Part shown: positions 26,563-34,737 of the stretch, piece by piece
Numbering within the stretch: the stretch's first letter is position 1
Layout of the letters: every line of letters begins with the position of its first letter
Assembly: GCF_029024925.1 (NCBI RefSeq)
Contig: NZ_CP118962.1
Span: 2,596,001-2,660,000 of the forward strand
DNA from: Enterococcus faecalis
GTDB taxonomy: Bacteria; Bacillota; Bacilli; Lactobacillales; Enterococcaceae
DNA: 64,000 nt
Direction: 5' to 3'
The notes under the pieces: generated by a model
Databases searched by the model: none
Told to the model about the DNA's origin: nothing
Seen by the model: only the letters and a program-made list of their open reading frames with translations
Made by a program: the position numbers and the translations under genes

Positions 26563-26911
26563 GTCGTCCCTTCTTTCTCTGGACCATTCCGACAAGACCA
26601 ATCAAGACAAGACCAAGGATGCTAAGATTTGCCTGACTCTTGCTCCCTGTACGAGGGAGCTGCGAGCCAGTTGTGGTGGTCTGTGTCGAACCACCACTTC
26701 GTTGATCTCCTTGCGGAGGACCAGCTGGTTCCTTGGGATCAGCAGCTGGCGCATCTGTTTTCGGTGGGGCATCTTTAGGAGCGAGTGTTCTCGGATTTTG
26801 GTAAAATTCAATCCCCACCGAACTAGAACCACCATCAGACGCTTCAACATTTATAAAAAAACTAGGGGAAAATAGCAAACACGCAATTATTAAATAACGC
26901 TTTTTTTTCAT
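26549..26911 (-). CDS. Small LPXTG-anchored surface protein
   Basis: 120 aa. Signal peptide (1 to about 24, INVEA|S), a short Pro/Ala-rich linker (residues 40-70), then a cell-wall sorting signal: LPRTG (85-89), hydrophobic segment (NLSILGLVLIGLVGMV) and a basic tail RKKGRHEAN. Sortase A (4179-4913) is the likely anchor enzyme. The coding sequence overlaps WxL-2 by 14 bp, so the two are co-translated. Small LPXTG proteins commonly accompany WxL proteins in Firmicute WxL clusters; the usual DUF916/DUF3324 partner is absent here. RBS AAAGGAGG. Confidence 0.92.
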   Translation of the reverse strand: MKKKRYLIIACLLFSPSFFINVEASDGGSSSVGIEFYQNPRTLAPKDAPPKTDAPAADPKEPAGPPQGDQRSGGSTQTTTTGSQLPRTGSKSQANLSILGLVLIGLVGMVQRKKGRHEAN

Positions 26912-26981
26912 TTAAAAACCTCCTTTTAACTCATTCACATTCTTCTATACAAAGAATGCGTAAACAACCTTTATCATACCT

Positions 26982-27009
26982 TTATAATAGCAAAGAACTC
27001 TTTGTTCAA
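26982..27009 (-). promoter_or_regulatory. Promoter of the LPXTG-WxL-2 unit
   Basis: TTGAAC (27004-27009), 16-bp spacer, TATAAA (26982-26987) on the minus strand, about 70 bp before the start at 26911. In the rest of 27010-27164 I see no gene or clear signal. Confidence 0.55.
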
Positions 27010-27164
27010 AACATCATTTTTTTTCATTTGACAACATCTATTCGCGAAAATCCCTTATTAAGCAAGGGTTGCTACTCTTGTTATTTAAACAAAAAAGGCT
27101 ATCAAAACGTACTTTTCCATAGAAATCAGCCAGTCATCCCTTAATTTTTTTCAAAAAAACTACA

Positions 27165-27211
27165 GAAAAGCTCACAATGTTAGTAATTAAAACTAACATT
27201 GTGAGCTTTTC
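27165..27211. terminator. Terminator downstream of the DUF1054 gene
   Basis: A 20-bp stem GAAAAGCTCACAATGTTAGT / ACTAACATTGTGAGCTTTTC with a 7-nt loop. Near copy of the hairpin at 22241-22279. Confidence 0.8.
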
Positions 27212-27276
27212 TCATTTTTGACGATTGGATAATTCGATAAAATAACACTAAAACACAAAATAACTGTCTGTTTCTC

Positions 27277-27888
27277 TTATTGGGCAACAGCTAATTGATA
27301 CAATGGCAGGAGTTGTTGATAGGTTGCCAACATATAAGCTCGTGCTTTTTCAGGGTTTTGCCACAAGTCACTATCTTTGGGAATGATGCGCCCAATTTCA
27401 AACTCACCTTTTTTTACATCTCTAAAACGAGTTAAGGCTTTCTCTAAATCCGTTTCTGGCAGCGGAGTAATTTGAGGAACCGTATGATCCAAGGAAACAT
27501 ACGTATCTTCTGGTAATGCTTGGAATAATTGCTGATTCTCTAAAAAGGCTTGCGCAATCTGCTTTTCATTTTTAGGATTATCAATGAATGACAACCACAT
27601 AAACACATAGTCGCCCCAAATGCCTAATTGAAAATGCGGCTGCATTTTATACCCGCGCTTATTCGGACTAAGTGCTGACCAAGTATTTTCTGGTGGATAC
27701 ACGGTGCGACGGCGATGTTGCGCAATATGGACAAACAACTCCGTTCCTAGTTCAGGCGCTAGTTGTTCGGCAAAATACGTGTCTAATTCTTGAAAAATAG
27801 GTTGAATTTGCGCACGGATAACCGCCATTCGTTCATCTAATCCAGCAACTTCAAAGGCTGCGAATTCTTTTTCTGTAAACATCAACAT
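27277..27888 (-). CDS. DUF1054 / UPF0637 (YktB-like) protein
   Basis: A 203-aa cytoplasmic protein whose length and blocks match the DUF1054 family: FTEKEFAAFEVAGLDERM at the N-terminus, HIAQHRRRTVYPPENTWSALSP and RGYKMQPHFQLGIW in the middle and DLEKALTRFRDVKKGEFEIGR near the C-terminus. The family's function is unknown. Two candidate starts (MLMF or MF, 27888 or 27882) are equally served by GAGAGG; 27888 is kept. It is the last of a three-gene run with GNAT and PepT. Confidence 0.85.
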   Translation of the reverse strand: MLMFTEKEFAAFEVAGLDERMAVIRAQIQPIFQELDTYFAEQLAPELGTELFVHIAQHRRRTVYPPENTWSALSPNKRGYKMQPHFQLGIWGDYVFMWLSFIDNPKNEKQIAQAFLENQQLFQALPEDTYVSLDHTVPQITPLPETDLEKALTRFRDVKKGEFEIGRIIPKDSDLWQNPEKARAYMLATYQQLLPLYQLAVAQ

Positions 27889-27922
27889 TTCTCTAATTCC
27901 TCTCTTAACTTGTCTTCCGCTT

Positions 27923-28480
27923 CTATTTTTGTCGATTTTGCCATGTTTCCAGTGTCATCCCACGATAAACATCTGTGACAATTTTCCCTTTACTAATTCG
28001 AGCATTGGGTAGTGTTCCTTCGTAGGTAAAACCAATTTTCTCCATGACACGACCAGAAGCTGGATTGTCTTGATCATGTAAAGCAAAGATTCTCATGAGT
28101 TTCATTTTTGCAAAACCCAGTTCAACTAACGCCGTCGCGGCTTCAGGCATGTAGCCATTGCCCCAAAAGGCACGGTTCAAGACATAGCCTAATTCTCCAA
28201 TATTATTGGTTTCATTGACCCGCAAATCAATCGTGCCAATCATTTTACCTGTTTCTTTCACTTCGATCCCATATTTTCCTAAAGGTTCCCCCATAAAAAA
28301 TTTAGCAATGTTTTGTCTTGTCTCAGCGATTGTTTGATTTTTCAAAAACACATAGCGGACCGTTTCCTCATCTGAAGCATATTCGTACATATCTTCTGCA
28401 TCGGCTAATGTGACAGGTCTTAAAATCAAGCGTTCGGTTTCAATTCGTTGGTTTTCTGCAAAAATCAATGGATAATTCAT
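27923..28480 (-). CDS. GNAT acetyltransferase, RimJ/RimL type
   Basis: 185 aa. The typical N-terminus IETERLILRPVTLADAEDMYEYASDEETVRYV is followed by the acetyl-CoA region with MIGTIDLRVNE, NIGELGYVLNRAFWGNGYMPEAA and the C-terminal RVMEKIGFTYEGTL. Members acetylate N-termini of ribosomal proteins or small molecules; the substrate is not predictable. The ATG at 28480 is preferred because GGGAG lies 8 nt upstream; the TTG at 28486 is too close to it. Confidence 0.9.
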   Translation of the reverse strand: MNYPLIFAENQRIETERLILRPVTLADAEDMYEYASDEETVRYVFLKNQTIAETRQNIAKFFMGEPLGKYGIEVKETGKMIGTIDLRVNETNNIGELGYVLNRAFWGNGYMPEAATALVELGFAKMKLMRIFALHDQDNPASGRVMEKIGFTYEGTLPNARISKGKIVTDVYRGMTLETWQNRQK

Positions 28481-28565
28481 GAGCAAAACTCCCTACTTTT
28501 CTACATACTTTACCGAAAAACAGCGAAACACGCAAGGAAAATCGGCATTTCCCTCGCGTGTTTCT

Positions 28566-29786
28566 TTAATTGGCGTTTAAGCGAATGATGGCAATGATCG
28601 TCTGAACAGCTTTGGCCATTGATTCAACGGTAATGAATTCATATTGCCCATGAAAATTCTCGCCACCTGTAAATAGATTAGGCGTGGGAATGCCCATGAA
28701 AGAAATCTTAGAACCATCTGTCCCGCCACGAAATGGTGTGATGATTGGTTCAATGTCACAACTTTCCATTGCTTGGACGGCCAATTCTACAGGAGTCCAA
28801 TCTTTTTCGATGATTTCCTTCATATTATAGTATTGGTCTTGGAAAGTAATTGTTAGTCTGGGTTTATCCGCCAGCGCATTTAAACGTTGGACTTGTTTTT
28901 CCAAAAATTGCTTTCTCGCTTGAAAGTTTTCTTGATCATGATCCCGAATGATATAGACAAGTTCTGCTTTTTCAATACTTCCTGTAAATTTATTGAGTAA
29001 ATAAAATCCTTCATTTCCACGTGTTTGTTCTGGCACTTCCTTTTGCGGTAGTGATTGATCAAGTTGTTCGCCTAATTTAATGGCATTTACTAACGAACCA
29101 TAGGCCGTTCCCGGATGGACACTGGTTCCCTCAATTGTTATCACAGCTTGAGCAGCGTTAAACGTTTCATACTCGAAATGCCCCACGCGGCCACTGTCAA
29201 TCGTATACGCAAAAGCGACTGGGAAGTTCGGCGCATCAAATTGATCGGCCCCGCGTCCAATCTCTTCATCTGGACCGAAGGCGAGCCAAACATCCCCCCG
29301 CGCTACTTCTGGATGTGCCAAAAAATACTCAACAGTAGCTAATATCTCGACAATTCCCGCTTTGTCATCTGCTCCTAAAAGTGTGGTTCCGTCTGTAGTA
29401 ATCAACGTTTCCCCTTGATACTCTTTTAAATTGGGAAATTCAGCAACCGATAAAACGATGCCTTGTTCTTGATTCAAGAGGACATCTTGGCCATCATAAT
29501 TAGTGATGACTTGGGGACGGATATTTTCTGCTGAAAAATCCGCCGTATCCAGATGTGCAATCAACCCAATACTCTTCGCTGCAGGTTGGTTACCAGGCAA
29601 CCGTGCCGTTAAAAAGCCGTTTTGTTCGTTATAATGCACATCGGCCAAGCCTAATTCATGAAGTTCTGTTTCAATCATTTTGGCTAAAACCACTTGACCG
29701 ACCGTCGTCGGTGTGGTTTGACTGTTGGCATCTGAACGGGTGTTAACTTTCACGTAAGTTAAAAATCGTTCGACTAATTTTTCCAT
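28566..29786 (-). CDS. pepT: Peptidase T (tripeptide aminopeptidase)
   Basis: 406 aa, M20B family. Metal and catalytic motifs are in order: GLIAHLDTADF (about 77), LGADDKAGI (about 142) and FGPDEEIGRGAD (about 174), followed by the dimerisation/lid domain and a C-terminal FRGGTDGSKISFMGIPTPNLFTGG containing the last zinc-binding region. It releases N-terminal residues from tripeptides in the cytoplasm. It sits directly downstream of a peptide-binding lipoprotein (gap about 20 bp), which links import and breakdown of peptides and suggests shared control by the T-box. Confidence 0.96.
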   Translation of the reverse strand: MEKLVERFLTYVKVNTRSDANSQTTPTTVGQVVLAKMIETELHELGLADVHYNEQNGFLTARLPGNQPAAKSIGLIAHLDTADFSAENIRPQVITNYDGQDVLLNQEQGIVLSVAEFPNLKEYQGETLITTDGTTLLGADDKAGIVEILATVEYFLAHPEVARGDVWLAFGPDEEIGRGADQFDAPNFPVAFAYTIDSGRVGHFEYETFNAAQAVITIEGTSVHPGTAYGSLVNAIKLGEQLDQSLPQKEVPEQTRGNEGFYLLNKFTGSIEKAELVYIIRDHDQENFQARKQFLEKQVQRLNALADKPRLTITFQDQYYNMKEIIEKDWTPVELAVQAMESCDIEPIITPFRGGTDGSKISFMGIPTPNLFTGGENFHGQYEFITVESMAKAVQTIIAIIRLNAN

Positions 29787-29807
29787 TTTTTACTCCTTCT
29801 TCCTGAA

Positions 29808-31451
29808 TCATTCTGTTAAATAAGCATTGCGCAAGTGGAAATAATCCCCATACAAGTGATAACTAATGCCTTTCAATTTAGGATTGATTAGATAATTTGA
29901 GGCACTTTGATACAGCGGTACTTGGGCAGCATCTTGGTTCAACAAGATGTCTTCCGCTTCTTTGTATTCTGCAAACTGTTTCTCTGGATTATTGGCATTA
30001 ATCGTTCGTGCATCTTCTACCAGTTGGTCGTATTTGGCATTATGATAATTGCCATAATTGTAACTTGATTCTCCTGCATATAAGTTAAAGTAAGAGTCTA
30101 ATTCACTACTGCCGGCAATCCATCCTGAAAGAGACAACTCATAATTTTTTTCACGTCGCGATTGGTTCACATTATTACTTGGTTGCGATGAAATGGTAAT
30201 TTCTAAACCTGGCAGATTTTCTTGCAACTGACTTTGAACATATTCAGCAATTCGTTTTCCTTGATCTGTATCTGCCGCCAGCAATGAAAGTTTCACTTTT
30301 TTACCGACATCCGCTTGGGCTTTCGTCCATTCAGCTTGAGCTTTTTTGACGTCATTTTTCAAATATTCGCCACTGTATGCTCGGAAATCTTCATCTGTTT
30401 CTGGATTCGCATAAAGTTTACTTGGAATCAATCCGTTGAGGGGTTTTGACCCATCGTTTAAGACACTTTGTGTTAAGGCTTCTTTATCAATTGCTTGGCC
30501 AATCGCTTTTCGTAAATGAACATTCGCTAATGGCGTTCCTTCTTTTTTGTTGAAATCTAAGAAGTAGTTGGCCACATCTGGATGACTGACATAGCCTGGA
30601 TCATCTTGATATTGTTGAACATATTGTCCGTTAATGCGAACTAAGTCTAGTTCATTCGCTTGATATAAGTTAATCCCAGTATTATCTTCTTTGATTGTAC
30701 TAACCGCAACTTCTTCCAGTTTCACTTGATCCGCATCATAGTATTCTGGATTTTTTTTCAATGTCCAAGTATCTGAAGTCGCATCCCAATTGGCTAGCGT
30801 AAATGGCCCGCTATAAAGTAAATGTTCACTATCCAAGGCGTAATCTTTGCCTTGCGCTTCGACAAATTTTTGATTTTGTGGCGCTAACCAAGCAATCGAA
30901 ACGACTGCTAAGAAGGAAGGTTGGGCCTGTTTTAATTCAACAATGAATTCTTTGTCATTAGGGGCTGAAATCCCTAATTCATCGACTGACTTTTCACCGT
31001 TGCGTATTTCAAAACTATTTTTAACACTGTCTAGTAAATAAGCATTCGGTCCAATCGTCGCTGGTGTCACCAGTTTTTTCCAAGAATAAACAAAATCTTG
31101 GGCCGTAATTGGCTCGCCATTGCTCCACTTAATCCCCTCCCGCAAGGTAAAGTGGTACTTGCGCCCATCGTCACTAATCTTGACATCTTTAGCTAGAGCT
31201 GGCACCGTGGCACTATCATCATCAAACCGATAAAGGCCTTCAAATAAATGTTGTGCCATTGTAAAGGTATTTTTATCTGTTGTTTGTGTTGTATCCAATG
31301 TTGAGATTGGTGCAGGTGAACTAATACTGATTTTTTGTTCAGCTGCTAAATTTCCCGAATCTACTTTCTCTGCCGCTTCTTTGGTTCCGCCACATGCGGC
31401 TAAAAGAAACCCTGTTGCAATCAAACCTACTACTTTTTTCCCCAATTTCAT
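29808..31451 (-). CDS. Peptide ABC transporter substrate-binding lipoprotein (OppA family)
   Basis: 547 aa. Lipoprotein signal peptide MKLGKKVVGLIATGFLLAA|C, then an SBP_bac_5 fold with the family marks TFTLREGIKWSNGEPITAQDFVYSW and LRKAIGQAIDKEAL. It captures oligopeptides for an Opp permease encoded elsewhere, for instance the oppDFBCA operon in this window. It is an orphan binding protein: no permease genes adjoin it. Transcription appears to be under a T-box with an apparent Met codon as specifier, so it is likely a methionine-starvation peptide scavenger that works with PepT. Confidence 0.93.
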   Translation of the reverse strand: MKLGKKVVGLIATGFLLAACGGTKEAAEKVDSGNLAAEQKISISSPAPISTLDTTQTTDKNTFTMAQHLFEGLYRFDDDSATVPALAKDVKISDDGRKYHFTLREGIKWSNGEPITAQDFVYSWKKLVTPATIGPNAYLLDSVKNSFEIRNGEKSVDELGISAPNDKEFIVELKQAQPSFLAVVSIAWLAPQNQKFVEAQGKDYALDSEHLLYSGPFTLANWDATSDTWTLKKNPEYYDADQVKLEEVAVSTIKEDNTGINLYQANELDLVRINGQYVQQYQDDPGYVSHPDVANYFLDFNKKEGTPLANVHLRKAIGQAIDKEALTQSVLNDGSKPLNGLIPSKLYANPETDEDFRAYSGEYLKNDVKKAQAEWTKAQADVGKKVKLSLLAADTDQGKRIAEYVQSQLQENLPGLEITISSQPSNNVNQSRREKNYELSLSGWIAGSSELDSYFNLYAGESSYNYGNYHNAKYDQLVEDARTINANNPEKQFAEYKEAEDILLNQDAAQVPLYQSASNYLINPKLKGISYHLYGDYFHLRNAYLTE

Positions 31452-31482
31452 GTTGTTGCCCCCTCATATTTTTTAAACAAAT

Positions 31483-31757
31483 AAAAAAAGCATTCGTCCT
31501 AAAAAGGACGAATGCTTATGCAATCGCGGTACCACCTTTGTTGATCTCTTCGCTAAAAAAGATCCGCTCGTTTCCAGTACAATCATACTGTAGCGCTATA
31601 ACAGGCGCACCTGAATTGGTTTAAGCGAACGGCTTCAACCAACCTGTTCAAAGGCCATTTTCCCCTTTAACGTCACTACCTCTTCTCACCAAACGAGGCT
31701 CTCTGCAAGCTATTTTAAAAAGTACTTTCCTTCTCATCACATTTTGTTCTTTTATTT
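31483..31757 (-). promoter_or_regulatory. T-box riboswitch, probable tRNA-Met specifier
   Basis: Minus-strand leader. The T-box sequence AAGGTGGTACCGCG (31525-31538) precedes a terminator AAGCATTCGTCCT / AGGACGAATGCTT (31488-31517) with a T-run. Stem I holds the AGTA (in GAAAGTACTT) and GAA loop-E elements; on the 3' strand GAA-A-ATG-GCC puts ATG (complement 31656-31658) at the specifier position, by analogy with B. subtilis glyQS (GAA-A-GGC-A). Trp (TGG) or Asn (AAT) would need a shifted register. Confidence 0.9.
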
Positions 31758-31766
31758 GTTTCATCA

Positions 31767-31795
31767 ATCATACTGATTTACGGATAGTTTAGCAA
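31767..31795 (-). promoter_or_regulatory. Promoter of the T-box transcript
   Basis: TTGCTA (31790-31795), 17-bp spacer, TATGAT (31767-31772), just upstream of the T-box. Confidence 0.7.
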
Positions 31796-31854
31796 ACATT
31801 CTCGAGGTCGTCAACCACATTTTTAATTTAAAACTTTTTTGTTTTTCATCAAGA

Positions 31855-32028
31855 AGGTCGGGACAGAAGTGTTTAGCTCCGAGAAATAAGAAGAAATTTC
31901 CGAAAATTGTTCTTTAATTTTTGGAGAATTTCAGCTTATTTCCGAAGGAGTTGCTTTTGTTCCCGCCGTTTATCAGCTTTTAAGCCTAGGACAAAAATCC
32001 AAAGTGATTTTTGTCCTAGGCTTTTTTT
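31855..32028. repeat. Dispersed intergenic repeat, copy A
   Basis: A ~170-bp element starting GGTCGGGACAGAAGTGTTTAG and ending in a terminator-like 18-bp hairpin AAGCCTAGGACAAAAATC / GATTTTTGTCCTAGGCTT plus T-run. It matches copy B (40156-40378) in inverted orientation over most of its length; copy B has an extra ~55-bp middle segment. It ends at the stop of the siderophore-binding protein gene, which it can terminate. Confidence 0.8.
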
Positions 32029-32981
32029 TACTCTAATCCTTTTTTAACATCTTCTATCATCAAATGCATTGATTCTAATCCACCACCGCTTAGATACCAA
32101 ACATCTGGTTGAAGCATAATGACTTTATCATTTTTACCAGCATCGGTTTTTTGAATCAATTCGTTTGCAGCGACGTTATCTTTTGAATCGTCGCCACCAA
32201 TTGCTTTGGTGCGATCTACCACAAAGAGAATCCCAGGATTTTTTTCTAAAACATATTCGTAAGAAACACTTTGCCCATGAGTGGAAGCTTCAATCTTATC
32301 GTCTGCTGCTTTGAAGCCAAATGTATCATGAATTAAACCGAAACGAGAGCCTTTTCCGTAAGCGGAAAGTTGTCCTTCGTTAACTAACACAACAAGCGCA
32401 TTATTCGCGCTAGCTTCTGCTTGTTTTTTCACGTCAGCAATTTCTTTTTCTAAGCCAGTTATTTTTTCTTTAGCTACCTCTTCTTTATCAAAAATAGTGC
32501 CTAACGTTTCGATATTTTGTTTCGTTGATGCCCAAGGATTTTTGGCATCTACAGCTAAGTAAATGGTTGGCGCAATGGCTTTTAATTGTTCTTGATAATC
32601 TTGTTGACGACCAGAAATAATAATTAAGTCTGGTTTTAGTTGATTGATTTTTTCTAAATCTGGTTCTTTAATGCCGCCTGCTGATTCAACTTTTTGGTAT
32701 TTTTTCAAATACGCAGGGATATTTTTAGTTGGCGCACCTACCACGCGGTCACCGACACCTAGTGCATCCATTGTATCCAAGGAACCATTATCAAAAACAA
32801 CGACTTTCTTAGGATTTTTGGGAACGGTTAATTGACCATTGGTGTCTTTGACTGTGACTTCCGTTTTAGCTGTTGTTTCTGTTGTTGCAGAATCTGCTGT
32901 TTTTTTATTTGTTTGACAAGCACTTAACATTAACAGTCCCATCATTGAAACTGCCATCATTGCTAAAAATTTCTTTTTCAT
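32028..32981 (-). CDS. Siderophore ABC transporter substrate-binding lipoprotein (FatB/YclQ-like)
   Basis: 317 aa. Signal peptide ending MGLLMLSA|C, then a periplasmic-binding fold of the FecB/FatB type with KKVVVFDNGSLDTMDALGVGDRVVG and the FatB-typical INQLKPDLIIISGRQQD. A conserved-looking GSRFGLIHDTFGF stretch is also present. It delivers ferric siderophore (a catecholate such as petrobactin in the nearest known group; the substrate is inferred) to the two permeases. It is the last gene of the operon at 32028-35681, which has a Fur operator. The gap to the ATPase gene is 38 bp. Confidence 0.93.
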   Translation of the reverse strand: MKKKFLAMMAVSMMGLLMLSACQTNKKTADSATTETTAKTEVTVKDTNGQLTVPKNPKKVVVFDNGSLDTMDALGVGDRVVGAPTKNIPAYLKKYQKVESAGGIKEPDLEKINQLKPDLIIISGRQQDYQEQLKAIAPTIYLAVDAKNPWASTKQNIETLGTIFDKEEVAKEKITGLEKEIADVKKQAEASANNALVVLVNEGQLSAYGKGSRFGLIHDTFGFKAADDKIEASTHGQSVSYEYVLEKNPGILFVVDRTKAIGGDDSKDNVAANELIQKTDAGKNDKVIMLQPDVWYLSGGGLESMHLMIEDVKKGLE

Positions 32982-33019
32982 TCTTTTCCTCCAAAAACGT
33001 TATTTTTAAATTGCCCGAT

Positions 33020-33775
33020 TTAGTGATAAAGACAAAAGCGTTTTCCTTCAATTTCACAAATCCGGATATTCATTTCATAAAGATCATTTAAAATACTTGT
33101 TTGAATAACTTCTTCTGTTGCGCCATGCGCATAGAGCTTTCCGCCTTTCATGGCGACAATTTCATCTGCATAGCTTGCGGCAAAATTAATATCATGTAGA
33201 ACAATCAGAATCGTTTTTCCTAGTTCATCCACTAAGCGTTTAAGAATCTGCATCATTTGAACCGCATAATTCATGTCGAGGTTATTTAAGGGCTCATCCA
33301 ATAAAATATAATCGGTATCTTGGGCTAAAATCATGGCAATATACGCCCTTTGTAATTGGCCCCCAGAAAGGGTATCAATGTATTCTTCTGCCATTTCAGT
33401 TAAGCCCAATTGTTCCAGTGCTTCTGTTACTTTTTCGTGGTCAGCGCTTTTTAAGCGACCTTTGGAATAAGGAAAACGACCAAAATTGACCAGTTCTCGC
33501 ACAGTTAATTTAAGTTGTACACCGTTGGCTTGTTTTAAAAGGGCAATTTTTTGTGAAAAAGCCGATTGCTTCCAGGTTTTTACTTCTTGCTTGTCCAGAT
33601 AAATTTCCCCGGTATCTTTGGGAATTAAGCGACTCATCATGGCTAGCAGCGTGCTTTTCCCAGCGCCATTTGGTCCAATAAAGGCCGTTAATTTGCCTTC
33701 AGAAATAGGTAAATCAATGTCTGAAACGACAAATTTATCGCCATATTTTTTTGATACATCACTCATCTGGATCAT
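33020..33775 (-). CDS. Iron-siderophore ABC transporter ATP-binding protein
   Basis: About 251 aa from the ATG at 33775 (MIQMSDVSKKYGDKFVV), which has AAAGGAAG 8 nt upstream and overlaps the permease stop by 4 bp; a longer ORF to 33808 has no ribosome site. Walker A GPNGAGKST, Q-loop LLKQANG, signature LSGGQLQRAYIA, Walker B YILLDEPLNNLD and the switch His in LHDINFA are intact. It is the FepC/YclP-type ATPase of the four-gene uptake system. Confidence 0.95.
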   Translation of the reverse strand: MIQMSDVSKKYGDKFVVSDIDLPISEGKLTAFIGPNGAGKSTLLAMMSRLIPKDTGEIYLDKQEVKTWKQSAFSQKIALLKQANGVQLKLTVRELVNFGRFPYSKGRLKSADHEKVTEALEQLGLTEMAEEYIDTLSGGQLQRAYIAMILAQDTDYILLDEPLNNLDMNYAVQMMQILKRLVDELGKTILIVLHDINFAASYADEIVAMKGGKLYAHGATEEVIQTSILNDLYEMNIRICEIEGKRFCLYH

Positions 33776-34737
33776 GTGCGTTGCTTCCTTTCTGCAATAA
33801 TTTTCCATATAAAATAAACGCCCCCAACAAATTGAATCACCACACTGAGCGGGGTATTCAAATGAAAGACCTGTTCAACCATCAATTGACCGAATACCAG
33901 TAAAAAGACTGCTATTAAACTCCCTGCCACAAACAGTTCTCGGTGGCGATAGGTTTTCATGAATTGATAACTCATATTGGCCACGATAAAACCTAAAAAT
34001 GTAATCGGTCCCACTAATGCTGTTGATAAGCCGACCAGACTACTGATCAAACACAACAACACTAATTGAAACTGATTCACAGCAATCCCCAAATTCTGGG
34101 CTTGATGGTTCCCTAAATGTAAAACGTCTAAACGGTAACTTTCCCGCCAAAGTATCCCACAAATCATGAGTACCGCCACACCAACGAAAACGAGATACTG
34201 ACTATTGACGTTACCAAAACTGGCAAACAACTTTCCTTGGAGTAAGTCGTATTCGTTAGGATCCATAATCACTTGTAAAAACGTACTAATACTACTGAAA
34301 AAAGTACCTAAAATCATGCCAATCATCAATAATAAAAATAAATCGGATTGATTTTTGCGTAATAGAAAATACGATAAACTAGTACTTAAAAACACCATTA
34401 AAAAGACGTTCATCAAAAACGACCCAAGACTTACTTGACCTAACGCTTGTGCGCCTCCTAAAAGAAAAAATAACACCGTCTGCACAAAGACATACAAGGA
34501 ATCCATCCCTAAAATGTTTGGCGTTAGGAAATGATTTTGCGTGACTGTTTGAAAACTAATAGTTGAAAAAGCCGCAGCGATTCCGACAAATATAAAAGCC
34601 AATAACTTTTTCCCTCGTAACGCCAAAGCAAAGGACCAATTGCCATACGTGTTATAAGTTAAATAACAAAGGCTCACAATTACTACGGCAGCTAAAAGCA
34701 AAAGTAATGAAAGCCATTTTTTTAAAGGCCGTTTCAT
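33772..34737 (-). CDS. Iron-siderophore ABC transporter permease (FatC/YclO-like)
   Basis: 321 aa with about nine or ten membrane helices, FecCD family. Marks are FQTVTQNHFLTPNILGMDSLY near the N-terminus, LGNHQAQNLGIAVN in the coupling loop and STALVGPITFLGFIVANMSYQ. It overlaps the ATPase and the preceding permease by 4 bp each, so the genes are translationally coupled. Forms a heterodimeric channel with the 34734-35681 permease. Confidence 0.94.
   Translation of the reverse strand: MKRPLKKWLSLLLLLAAVVIVSLCYLTYNTYGNWSFALALRGKKLLAFIFVGIAAAFSTISFQTVTQNHFLTPNILGMDSLYVFVQTVLFFLLGGAQALGQVSLGSFLMNVFLMVFLSTSLSYFLLRKNQSDLFLLLMIGMILGTFFSSISTFLQVIMDPNEYDLLQGKLFASFGNVNSQYLVFVGVAVLMICGILWRESYRLDVLHLGNHQAQNLGIAVNQFQLVLLCLISSLVGLSTALVGPITFLGFIVANMSYQFMKTYRHRELFVAGSLIAVFLLVFGQLMVEQVFHLNTPLSVVIQFVGGVYFIWKIIAERKQRT

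Noticed and set aside
29808-31451. Known sex pheromone precursor in the T-box OppA signal peptide
   Set aside because: The residues before the Cys (GLIATGFLLAA) do not match a known pheromone and are less similar than the PepSY lipoprotein's.
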